From: Acanthaster planci
Lineage: Eukaryota; Echinodermata; Asteroidea; Valvatida; Acanthasteridae
Length of the DNA stretch: 50,863 bases
Direction: 5' to 3'
NCBI RefSeq assembly: GCF_001949145.1
Contig: NW_019091625.1
Span: 336,073 to 386,935, forward strand
The notes under the pieces are model-generated. The model had not been told where the DNA came from. It made no database searches and was given only the letters and a program-made list of their open reading frames with translations. Shown here one piece after another: positions 34,563 to 44,207 of the stretch. Each line of letters starts with the position of its first letter. Positions within the stretch are counted from its first letter, which is position 1. The translations under genes were made by a program, and so were the position numbers.

Positions 34563-35199
34563 GTATGTTGCTACAATTTTGTCCCGAATTCGGAATTGTG
34601 ACCACCCTGTGAATTCAACCTGTGCAAAAATTTTCTACATCTATAAAAAGAAGAAGTAACGGTTCCCTTCGATTTGCCCAAAATAGCTTCCAACAACAAC
34701 TGGCTCTTGTAGTCCTTAAGGGACGCTGGAAACCCTGTCCAACAAGGTTGACTGAGGATAATCCGTTGGGAAAATAGAACACAAATTAATCAGGTGTGAT
34801 CGACAATTTAACTGCAGCCATGACACCCTCAAATCTGGGTGACCCTAGTAGCAAATTCTAATTTCTTCCCTGTACAAGGGCCATATTTCCTGACTTCGTC
34901 AATAATCCCTTAATATAAGGATGAAATTTTGTCCACAATAAGGGCCAAAAGGGGCTAGCTGGCCACAATGGGAAAACTAAAAGCCTGCGCCCTTGACATA
35001 AGCAAAGGTGATTAAGAGCTTGTGAGATTAGGACTACTGGAAGGACCAAGAGGACATTTTCCCATGACCAATCTTAAGTGAAGGCATCAATGGCTTGGGC
35101 ACCAGGGTTCCAAAATCTGGAAAAAAAAAGCGTGGTAATTTGGCATTGAAAAAAAGAAGCAAAGCAGTCAACCATTAGTGGACTCCATGAATTATTGAT

Positions 35200-35720
35200 G
35201 ACATTAAAAAAGTCTTTGGACAAAGACCAATCATCGGTATTTAGTAACTTGCTGACGTAATCAGCCTGATCGTTTAAAGCGCATGGAACCTATTGAACTT
35301 ATGCATAATTTGCTGATTGAGGCAAAGATGGAAGATTTCAAAAGCAAGATGCTGGAGATCTGATTTCATGCTGTCGACTTCCATGATTCTGGCAGCAGTC
35401 TGGCTATCCATGAAAAACTTAACCCTGGCGTTGATAAGTAGAGAGAAAAAAGACCTTGAGCACATACCGCATGGTATCCAATTCCCTCCAAGTCAAACTT
35501 TGGGCTTTCTCAAAAATAGACAAGTTTTTATGGGCAACCTGATGGCTGCAGAAGCGATTGAACTTGCATCAGAAAACATTACTGTTTTGACCTTATGGGA
35601 TGCAAAAACAAACTGTTCATTAAGGTTTCCTTGCCAAAACTGTAGTTCAATCCGACACATTCTGTCGAAGGTGATAACAATGTATTCCTCTTTTAATTAG
35701 CTATAACTGCTTGGGAATAT
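35200..35720 (-). pseudogene. RNase H domain of the DIRS element
   Basis: The minus strand shows MFSDASSIASAAI (the first acidic strand, MFSDAS), then VKFFMDSQTAARIMEVDSMK, where family members have DNQAAARI, and LQHLAFEIFHLC. It degrades into the linker SWSPLMVDCFASFFNAKLPR near 35170 and ALNHLCLCQGRRLLVFPLWP (35049-34858), the typical DIRS region between RNase H and recombinase. The domain removes RNA from RNA:DNA hybrids during reverse transcription. Stops interrupt it. Confidence 0.7.
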
Positions 35721-35879
35721 CTAGTTATTAGTCTCGTTATATTACCCACAACGGGCGACAAAGAAATCATCTACCCAACTACCGAGTGCATTTAAATCTT
35801 CGACTGGACATGCAAGAGAATTACATGTATTTAACAAAGACATGGAATTCTAAGTTTATTAACATGTTTGTCGACTACT

Positions 35880-36669
35880 TTTAGAGTTCCCAGAGCAGAG
35901 TCCCATATCATGCCTAACCACAAGAGTAAAGATTGGGATGTCCACTTACTTTTGGATACGTTGTAAATAAAACCTGCCTTTAGTAGATCAGACCTGACAT
36001 GATCAGAAACTATCTTGGCAAATTCGAGGTGTTAGTCTTCGGACTTTTGCTCTCGAGGGACAACTGCAAAACCATTGTCCCGATATACTGCAATTAGAAT
36101 TCAAGTGTGATACCAAAGGTTTCAGCATTTTGGTATAAATAAAAGGAGCCGTGGACAAGCCAAATGGGAGAACCATATATTCAAAATATCTCGTTTTACC
36201 ATCTATGTCCCAGGAAAACCCTAAATATTTCTGGGGAGGGAGCAATTTGGATATGATGGTACCCAGATTTTAGATCGAATGGAAACAGTAGTGCATTAGG
36301 GGAAAGGTACTGTAAACTTATTTTCCAATCGTCTATTTTGAAATTTTCTGTTTGAAGGAATTTATTTCAGGTGCTCAAATCCAAAATTAATCTCTTCTTG
36401 CTTTCGTTCTGACAAGATATTGATAAAGGACTGGTTATGTAAGAAGGAGATGATTATTCTACAGTTGTACCTGAAGCTAGTAACTCAAGCACCGTTTTGG
36501 AAACAAATTCGTTATTTGACAATGCAGAAGCATTGTTACGCAAAAACATGGATGAAGGGCGTTCGTTGAACAGTAGAAAATAACCATTGTTAATAATGGG
36601 AAAGATCATGTCATGAGCACCAATCTTGTGCCAAAAATCAATGTTGGATTTTAATCTTCCATTCCCCAA
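35880..36669 (-). pseudogene. Reverse transcriptase of the DIRS element
   Basis: The order is GRLKSNIDFWHKIGAHD, IINNGYFLLF, ASALSNNEFVSKTVLELL, KRLILDLS, ALLFPFDLKSGYHHIQIA (motif A with Asp) and KYLGFSWDIDGKTRYFEYMV, then LPFGLSTAPFIYTKMLKPLV. These match the fingers and palm of DIRS/Ngaro polymerases. The catalytic YLDD box is altered to YRDNGFAVV near 36065, so the active-site Asp pair is damaged. The thumb-side segment AGFIYNVSKSKWTSQSLLLW and LGMIWDSALGTL follows. Several stops and frame changes separate the blocks. Confidence 0.8.
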
Positions 36670-37040
36670 ATGTCATCATTAACCCAATCGGGCATGTGCC
36701 TTTGCAATATACATGTACCTGGATGACATCAGCGAACTGGTCAATAAAATGGCATGCAGAAGAATGTTCCTGGCCAGGGAGCGATTGTATCGGTGGGGCC
36801 TCTGGACAACTGGGCGGTTGTGCTGGCGACGGCTTCGAGGTAGCAGAGGCCTGGGCGGGATTGCTACCTGGGAAATTGGGGCACGGCTTACTGGGAAGCT
36901 GAAGGAAGGGACAGATCAGGTACCTTGCTTGAACCACCACATTATGTCATTGATGACAGTGAATGGACAGGCTTCTGACCAATGTCCCTGCATTTCACAG
37001 GGGAAGCAGTCACTAAAAGCTGACAAGTCTGTTAGATAAA
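36640..37040 (-). pseudogene. Gag C-terminal part with CCHC zinc knuckle
   Basis: The minus strand encodes CFPCEMQGHWSEAC, a C-x2-C-x4-H-x4-C knuckle, followed by PFTVINDIMWWFKQGT and a Pro-rich segment (PSPAQPPSCPEAPPIQSLPG). Such knuckles bind nucleic acid in retroelement Gag proteins. It is separated from the upstream Gag-like part by about 550 bases that include a copy of the 150-base direct repeat. The TACATGTA at about 36710-36717 lies inside the frame. Confidence 0.6.
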
Positions 37041-37320
37041 ACAAAGTACATGTATCTCATCTTCATGGAAATGAATTATATGCCATAAATCTACGTAATG
37101 TATTGGAACCCTTTCTTGTGGTTGGGGGAGGGGGGCTGGTGACCATAGGCACTTCTATGGCATTGGTGGTGGACACAAAGCGTGGGTGCTAGGGCCTGAA
37201 GTGCTTTCGCTATCAAAGTGAATGGCATTTATACACTTAGTGAAAGGGCTGTGGTATGTGAAAGAAATGCAGGGCACCGTCTTACGTAATACCAGCGTGC
37301 CTAATTGCCAAACACAACAA

Positions 37321-37483
37321 TATTTTCATGCTACTTTGCTTCGCTCACACGCATGAAAAACTGTTTTACTTTACAGAATGTCACTAAATAAGGAGAAGCG
37401 ACAGAATACATGTATATACATTTTAGAATTACAGAATTGTTCAGAATGTACACCATGAGGGCTGGCTTGCGCGCGGGCATGTA
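37321..37483. repeat. Direct repeat of the DIRS region, copy 2
   Basis: This is the second copy of 33284-33432 in the same orientation, about 80% alike by eye. It has additional bases around a TACATGTA at about 37409-37416. It lies between the two Gag-like parts, which is odd for a terminal repeat. A fusion of two elements or a recombination product would explain it. Confidence 0.7.
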
Positions 37484-37590
37484 GGCTGAATTAGAAAAGT
37501 ATCAAGGGGCAAACAAGGGGAAACACAGGTACCTCAAAAATGACGACAATCGGCAGGATTCTGAGGATAGCCGGGGTCATGATTGTAGGC

Positions 37591-38026
37591 TCACTTCTTT
37601 CCCCGTTTCCAGGCCTCAATGTCCTTGAGGGCTTCCTCCTCGGCTGATTTGGCGATCTTCTGTTTGTCTGCCGAAATGTTATTAATTTCTTGGACCAGCG
37701 GTGGACCAGCCCGCCTTGCTAGAATCTGCAATCTTGATTTTCTGCTTGCGTTCCGCCACCAGTTGTTCAGCCTCTTGAATCACTTCGATGGCTTGCTCCG
37801 TGTCGCCTCTGGAAATAACGGCTGTTTATATGTTATCTAGAGCAATTTCGATTTTTCCACAAAACTCAAATAGTGCCACGTTTCCTGGTTTCGTTAAGTC
37901 TTTAGTGTCCAGCTTGTTTTTGAGTTCCCGACTAGAACTTGAATCAGCCTTTGGTGTAGAAATGGCCTGCACACGAATTACTGAGGCATGTACATGTACG
38001 TCATAAGTGTGGAGGGGGATCTCCAC
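37591..38026 (-). pseudogene. Gag-like N-terminal part of the DIRS element
   Basis: The frame reads ELKNKLDTKDLTKPGNVALF, stop, DTEQAIEVIQEAEQLVAERK, IKIADSSKAGWSTA, then after a frame change ISADKQKIAKSAEEEALKDI, ending GKK and TGA at 37591-37593. The helical EEAxxLVxxRxKxIxIADxSxxGW pattern, followed by a charged AExxAL tail, is typical of Gag of DIRS/Ngaro elements. One in-frame TAA and one frameshift disrupt it. Its boundary with LINE-B piece 2 near 38030 is approximate. Confidence 0.6.
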
Positions 38027-38029
38027 ATT

Positions 38030-38512
38030 CTATTTGTAATTTGGTCAGAGATGTTCCATAAGTGCCCCAGTACATGTACATATTCAAGTGCTTTGTATTG
38101 AATACTGTTCAGTTTATTTTTATATTCAGGAGTAGCTGAGTTGAAAGCCTCGTTTCCATATTCAAGAACAGGCTTAATGAGCATTTCATACAGGTGAAGT
38201 GGAGTACTACTATCAGCTCCCCAGTCTGGCGTAAAATTACATTGAGTGATTTTACCGTAAATTTCCAGTGTATGCAGTTTCGTAATTATTCCCATAGGCC
38301 AAAAGGTGTCATAAGCTTTTTCTAGATCAAGAAAGACAGCAAGAGTACTTTCCTTAATAGCGAAACTTTGTTGATGCAAAATTTGAGATTAAATCTTTAG
38401 TGCTCCTTCCTTTCCAAAAGCCACATTGTTAATTGTTGAGTAATTTGTGTTTTTCAAGATACCAGGTGAGTCTATTGTTAACCATACGGTCCATTAATTT
38501 ACAAATGTTAAA
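38030..38512 (-). pseudogene. LINE-B piece 2: reverse transcriptase middle part
   Basis: The minus strand begins NICKLMDRMVNNRLTWYLEK, then QCGFWKGRSTKDLI, LAVFLDLEKAYDTFW (motif A with Asp) and KLHTLEIYGKITQCNF. The YxDD block is deleted, and the frame continues LIKPVLEYGNEAFNSATPEY, KNKLNSIQYKALEY. These are the ordered motifs of jockey/I-type LINE reverse transcriptases. A TACATGTA (38071-38078) inserts two residues between ALEYV and LG. The upstream part of the same polymerase is at 41255-41580, across the Crypton-like insertion; RNase H is at 32745-33262, across the DIRS element. Confidence 0.75.
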
Positions 38513-38865
38513 CTCCACTCATGACTCCCCCTTTTTTTCCTATGCGCTCCAATATTTTGCTTGAATGGCACGTTGGAGACAAGACACCTGAAAGAGGAAA
38601 GTGCGGTTGTCTCTAAAGAGACGTCAGTGCAAAATAATGGAGTGCTTTGACAACAAATTAACAGAATTCATAACAGATTAAATAATCAATCAGATTAATC
38701 AATCACTAAATCACCATAATAATCTTAACATCTCGAGTAAACGTACATTCCTTACTGAATATGTAAACACGCGGGTAATGTCAATTAAAATATTGCCTTC
38801 TGAAACTTTAACAAAATTCAAGCAGCATATGAAGTACATGCGATACACTGCACAAAAACGCGTAA

Positions 38866-39980
38866 TCAGAAGCTGAAATTGAAAGTAAGTGAGACATTTC
38901 TTTTGGAATTACTCTCCTCTGTCAGTGTGCTGTCTAGCGTACTTTTAGATGATTGAGTTACATCGCCATGCAATGGTAATCCTTGAACAGCAAAGTTGGC
39001 TTTGCGTTTCAAGGCATCACTCGTCCTCTTGTAGCTTCTCACCATGTTGGATCTACATGTATGTCCCTTAACTTCGCAAATGAGTTGTTCGTCCACCTCA
39101 TTTTCAAACATACATGTACATGTTGCAGCACTTGTACGCAACGATACTGAACCTGTCTACGGTTGTTGCAGACAACAACCGTAGACAGTTTTTGACGACC
39201 CAGTTGCTGTCCTGTGTACCAAACCTGACAACGTGGTTTGGCAAGTGGACTAAGGTAAAATGCATTCATTGATCTCTTTTCAGGGCAGTGTTGCAGATAT
39301 TTCACATATACCAGTAGTTTTATGACCCGATGACAAGGTTTCATTTTGTTCTCGAAGACATCAACAATTTTAGGCTTAATTTTCCTGTGTTTGAGTCCTC
39401 CCTGGTTGGCTTTACATACATCTTCTGTGTACTGCAGGCTCCTTTCACTGTCTTTGTCAGTGATAAGTGTAAGCATGTATGTTCTTGCCCCCCCCAACTT
39501 AGAGCAAAGTTAAGCCCAAGGAGGTAAATGAGAGTTGGGTTGCCACTTCCGAGAACTCCTGAAGACCACATCTTCGCTTCCTCCTCCATCGTTATAATCT
39601 CTGCTTGTTTGGGCTTGGATCCCAGTCCCACTGATGCTTTATCCTTCATCAGCCCATCCAAGGTATTCATTATCTGGATGAAATCTGGGTCCTGAAGGAA
39701 TTTGTGAGCCCGGTTCAGCCTGTTGAAATGCAGTTGAATGCATATCTCTAGTTCATGCAAGGTCTGCCCGGGATAGTCCTCACAGTTTTGCTTGTTCACT
39801 TCACACAGAAAGCGAGATAGGGAGTAGTTCAACTCATCTTTACTCATGTCCTCGGGTCTCACATTGATTTGACTGATGTTCAGCGAAGGATTGTTGATTG
39901 CTGTCTGGTTTTGCTGAGCCTGCCACTGGCGAAACAGATCCAATGTCCACTTGATCTTTTTCAAAGTGCCGTCTGCCAAC
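38866..39980 (-). pseudogene. Crypton-type tyrosine recombinase (DUF3504 family)
   Basis: After an acceptor (gtatatacgtgtag before 39980) the exon reads LADGTLKKIKWTLDLFRQWQ, MSKDELNYSLSRFLCEVNKQ, KDKASVGLGSKPKQAEIITM, EEEAKMWSSGVLGSGNP. A frame change near an eight-C run (39488-39495) follows, then ANQGGLKHRKIKPKIVDVFE and AFYLSPLAKPRCQVWYTGQQ. A second break lies at a 36-base hairpin (39153-39188), then SLRTSAAT, MFENEVDEQLICEVKGH, RSNMVRSYKRTSDALKRKAN, and a stop at 38866. The SLR of the H-x-x-R pair, the GH box and the Tyr of RSYKR are the catalytic positions of the family. Two TACATGTA octamers (39111-39118 and 39054-39061) each add two codons inside conserved blocks. The recombinase would mediate excision and integration of the element; here it is broken. 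Confidence 0.75.
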
Positions 39981-40504
39981 CTACACGTATATACAAAAAA
40001 GAAGGAATACATGTGCATGGGTTACAAGTTGTGTCGCAACAAATCAGCATTAACTTGTCATTCTTTCTTTTGACTGAAATGTAAAACTTTAAAACCAACC
40101 GGACTCTAAATTCTACTAATCAATCAGTTTATACCAAGGTCAACTCTTATCCAAGCATGTCAATTCGTACTAATTGATTGGCGCTTGTTTTTAAATAAAT
40201 TGCAATTTTTGGTAACCTTAATTTAACTGAGCTCAATATTTGTATAATTTGGATGACGCGAATGCGGAATAAGAACTGCTGACTCCAAATAACGCAAAAA
40301 ATGGAAAAAGGGATATTTTTCCTGACTTTTTTGTTTAAAAAATAGACAAAGTTATTTTTGTCACCTTTTTCCCATTTTTCCTATCTTCCAACCCTGCAAG
40401 ATTTCATGCTATGGTCTTCAATCACGAAATGAACCATGATGGTCAGACTAATGTTTTACAAATTGACATTTCAACGTTCATAAACATGCTGTAAATATTC
40501 TTAC

Positions 40505-40951
40505 CTTTTTCATGTCATATTTGACATTTCTTCATCATAATTTGGCTTGTTGAATCATTTGAAGGCATCGCCTTCTTGCGCTGCCTAACCAACACAACCC
40601 GAAATACCCGCAGCATCTTGTTCTTCAACGACCAAACAAGTTCATCGTCTGAAATATCGGACACAATTGGCTGATTGATTTTGACAGATCAGCTTGGTGC
40701 ATCTCTCAAGGTTTTGGGGAGGCTTCTTTTATATCTTCGGGTCTTCCGCATTTCCTCTGTACGACAGTTGTGTCATGAAAGTGAGGCTCTTCCTTTGGGC
40801 CGAAGGGAGTGGAGTGGGGGGAATTTAATATACTTAGTAAATCACCCTGTGTCCCATCGCTACCGGACGACAGAGAGGTCGATGGAATTAGGAAAAACTC
40901 CCTATCGGAGTCACTCAAACTGCTCCATGCAATTGTCTCGAATGAAATCAA
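40505..40951 (-). pseudogene. Upstream exons of the Crypton-type gene (tentative)
   Basis: A minus-strand frame at 40951-40706 reads SSLSDSDREFFLIPSTSLSS, then GPKEEPHFHDT, Ser-rich and acidic. A second exon (40648-40505) follows the acceptor gtccgatatttcag, reads DDELVWSLKNKMLR, and ends at a good donor (AAG then GTAAGA). Related proteins often have a short acidic segment with SDEELV before the recombinase domain, which supports the second exon. Frame breaks and a stop near NYDEEMSNM show decay. Exon 1 is supported only by composition and position. Confidence 0.4.
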
Positions 40952-41254
40952 GCTGTAAAGAGCGTTCCAACTTCTTGTAGGCCCAACATCACAAAGTTTT
41001 CTTTGTTGCCGAAGAAGTGGTCTGTTTTATTGGGAAATAATTCATTCTGAACCCAGCTTGTAGGCCGCTTTGTCATGTTACGTAACATGCTGCTCAAAAT
41101 TTCCTTTTAATAACAGAAACGCACCATTCGTGCAAAACATTGGAGTGCTAGGACAATAAGGGAGTCACAGATGGAGTTTAAGTCGGATAATGCTGTTCGA
41201 ATAATGAATGCAACATTCTTGCCCATGTCACATACCTCAGGCATTATCCTTTAC

Positions 41255-41580
41255 GTAGACGTGAGAGCAATTGGACAATATGATTTTGGGTCAGAAGATT
41301 TTTGCCCAGGTTTTAATATGGGGACAAGAATGGCTTCTTTCCAAGTAGACAGGCATCGCGATGTATGCCAAATGAAGTTAAAGATCTGTAACAAAATCGC
41401 AAGACTTTTCTAAGGAACGTATTTGATAATGTCATTTGTTATGCCATCCTTACAAGGGGACGTACGTTTGGCAGAATGAATAGCTTCGTTGAGCTCAACC
41501 ACGCTAAAAAGTAAATGTAAATAGGGCAAATTGGAGTGCGTCTGCAGTGCGTATATTGATAGTTGTAGTATGAGAGAGGT
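41255..41580 (-). pseudogene. LINE-B piece 1: reverse transcriptase N-terminal part
   Basis: The minus strand reads FSVVELNEAIHSAKRTSPCK, then DGITNDIIKYVP, stop, IFNFIWHTSRCLSTWKEAIL, VPILKPGQKSSDP and SYCPIALTS. This is the standard start of LINE polymerases (ELxxAL..AKxTSPGPDxI, WKxAxIxPIxKPGK, YRPIALTS). It stops at about 41255, where the Crypton-like block begins, and continues at 38512. The endonuclease part of this LINE is not visible upstream. Confidence 0.7.
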
Positions 41581-44207
41581 TTGAATGCGCTACCGAGATT
41601 CAGTCATTGAAATGCCAGCTCTCAAAGCTAAGCAGCCTTAGGGTGTAACACAAAGGTTCCTTCAGGGTAATATTGAGCCCAACTGTCCTTCGATAAACTT
41701 CAGTTTTGTTTTGTTTTGTCGTCGGATCTGTACGCATATCCTCTGTTCCTTGAAGATATGTCACTTATTGTTTATTTGAACTCTAAACCTGTCTTTGGTG
41801 GTATTTTCTCCCCAGGTGGCTGTTCACAAGTCAACAGCAAGCCTGTACTCATGTCTCAAGCAATCATCCTGATGTCAAGAGGATGAACTGGTCCCGATGT
41901 GTCCATGTTGAATCGGTGAGTCTCTTTCTTTTCAGGTTGCTTAATCACATTGTCCTTGCCCAAGAGGTTCATTGTGGGTACAAATGTTATGTTTTATTAG
42001 TGGAGTGTTGTCAATGGAGTAAAATTCTAACAGGATGGCATCAAATGAAGCAAAGCCATTGTGAGGCTGAGGAAACTTTTTGTTCAATTTCCTGCCTGGT
42101 TGTTCATAAAAATGATGTTCCAGTGGCTCAGTTTTATGTTAGCTCTTTGGTTGTACAAAAGTACAAAACAGTCTCGACCATTTCAGGTTTTTTTTTAATT
42201 AACTTAAAAAAGGAATAATGAAAATGGATTATTTGAAGAATACATCAAATTTTGTGAAGTCCATTGGCAATAAAATGTTTGTGAACACTTTTGGACATCA
42301 TACATGGTTACATAGTGACTGTTTTCTGTGCTGTAGAATCAACTTTAAATTCATTAGTCCAACAAAACACAAACTACAAGCCGCCTGGCCATTAAGTGAC
42401 TTTAGTGACTGAACTGCGGAATCTAAGTCTGTCCTGGGATGATGTGGGAGATACAAGTGAGCTCCTTGAGACCACTTGCGACCCTTTTATCCAGGGAGGT
42501 TGGCCCCTTGGTCACTTCCAGCCCTGAGGTGGTTGTTCAGAGGCATCCGCGAGTATGTTTGGCTGGGAAACAGTCTTCCATGCTGGCCACTTGACCCAGT
42601 CCAACTCCAAAACAGTGGATGTCGCATTCACTAATTTGTGCTATTCCATAGGAGTAGTTACCTAAAGATTGTTAGCGATTGTCATATCACAGGTTCAGTG
42701 ATAAGTCCAGTGAGAGCACTTTCACTGGCAGTTCTTTCACTGCTTCATTATGTGCACCAATAATATGGAAAATAATCAGAGGAAAAAGAAATTGTGTTTT
42801 GATCAATTCTTTGAACTTGAACCGGCCATGATTTTGAACACCTTGTTCATTTGCTGTTGTGAACAGGTTTATTTGAAGCAGAGGCCTTCTATAAATTCAG
42901 GGTCAAAAAGTGTCACATTTTCGTGTCCCTGTTACATCTGTGTAATTTGACATGGAAATATCATTGAAATTGGTTTCAGACTATGTCTCTATTTTTGGCA
43001 GGTAATTTGCATTAATTCATTTCTCTTAGAAATTAAAAATGCGTTCTGAACTTACAAAATATGTGTCCGAAGTGACAGGGACACCAACAGAAATTGGACC
43101 CCTAATTTATAGAATGACTCAGCCTGCTGTTGCCAACTAGAAATGATGTTCTTTCCTCCGTAAGCCAGAAAGGCTGATTATGCTTGTACATGTAGCCGAC
43201 GTCCACATGAAGCCGTGGGTAATGTAGGTTTTTCCTGTCATTTTCACATTTCCATTCACTTCTGAAAAATGGGTCATTCCTTTTAATGTGAAGTTGACTT
43301 CATGTCAACAGTCCCATTTCTTGTCCTAAAATGCAGTGTTTTCAGTTACGTGTGCATTTGCTTTTGGGAAATGAATGGGCTTGATTTCATTCCGTGTGCA
43401 ACAAACGATTCAAGCATACATGTACATGTACCTTTTGGAGCCAATCTCTCTTGTTCATTAGAAATTTAGCCGGTGACATCTTAGAAATTCCCAAAGTGAT
43501 TTGTCAAATAAACTAGATGATTGGTTGCATATTGCAAAGTATTTTTGCATTTCATCTGCTTATAATGGGTACTGCTGCAGCGGATTTCATGAAATTTAGC
43601 GTAACTTTCAACCATGTGCACCTGTAAGCCATGTGTCACAAAGTTGTTCCGTAGCTGTGCAATATACTTACTTTTGATTTTACAAAAAGTTGCTTACATT
43701 ATAGTTTACAATATTTTTAATGTATGTTAACTTTCTTGGATGTAGAGAATCACAGCTTTTATGATGGCTGTTTGATGAATGTTTGTGTTGTTGCAAACAA
43801 ACAGCACCAATTATCTCCTTTTGTTGGCTTTTCTCCATTGGCACCTGACATAAAATGTTGAAGTTCTCTCACAGCCAAATAAGGTTTTCATTATCTTCTA
43901 AAATAACATTGTACGTTTCTTGTATAAGCTTTGCAAAGTTCAACAGTCATGAGCTTTAACTGAACACAATGAGTTAGTCAGATAATTTATTTTCATTTTG
44001 TTCGGCAAAACTTATACCACCTAAAATGATTGCAGAAGTTGTGCCAAAATTTGGAGTGCAAGTTGGGGACTTACACAGAGCTTAAGTTTCTCCAAATCGG
44101 TCTTATACTGTTGTGCAATGTGGGCAATAAAATGCAACATACATGTAAGTGACATTATGGCATTACATAAAGTTTTGTGAAATTGCCTGCGGATTTGGCA
44201 GGATGAA
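41581..44207. other. Mostly non-coding, with a few weak exon candidates
   Basis: Apart from the exon candidate at 41817-41916, I see no defensible gene. A plus-strand stretch at about 42415-42660 (SLSWDDVGDTSELLETTCDP) has coding-like composition but no match and no clear splice borders. TACATGTA is much rarer here than to the left (only near 43189, 43418 and 44139). Confidence 0.4.
41817..41916 (+). CDS. Candidate exon of an unknown plus-strand gene
   Basis: A 100-nt open segment lies between a strong acceptor (ggtattttctccccag) and a consensus donor (AATCG then GTGAGT). One frame stays open: WLFTSQQQACTHVSSNHPDV, then KRMNWSRCVHVES. No domain is recognised. It could belong to the same plus-strand transcription unit as the exons at 47071 and 50331, since it ends in phase 0 as they begin. 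That link is only a guess. Confidence 0.3.

Larger units (their letters stand above)
33281..38030 (-). mobile_element. DIRS-type (tyrosine recombinase) retrotransposon
   Basis: The minus strand carries, in DIRS order, a Gag-like part (38026-37591), a CCHC zinc knuckle (CFPCEMQGHWSEAC, about 36975-37020), reverse transcriptase (36669-35880), RNase H (35700-35200), a linker (35200-34740) and a tyrosine recombinase (34562-33781). It has no integrase or protease. A repeat of about 150 bases (33284-33432 and 37321-37483, direct) is consistent with the split direct repeats of this class. One copy lies inside the Gag region, however, so either the element is rearranged or two related elements are fused. 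Many stops and frame changes make it inactive. It interrupts LINE-B between the RT and RNase H. Confidence 0.75.
38513..41254 (-). mobile_element. Crypton-like tyrosine recombinase element inserted in LINE-B
   Basis: The LINE-B reverse transcriptase frame breaks off after PIALTS at about 41255 and resumes with NICKLMDRM at about 38512; known LINEs have TSNICKLMERM-like sequence without a gap here. The 2.74-kb block in between encodes a DUF3504-type (KIAA1958/QRICH1/ZMYM-like) tyrosine recombinase on the minus strand. That family is derived from Crypton DNA transposons. Lack of inverted repeats and the clean interruption fit Crypton insertion through a circular intermediate. The coding part is decayed. 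Confidence 0.65.
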
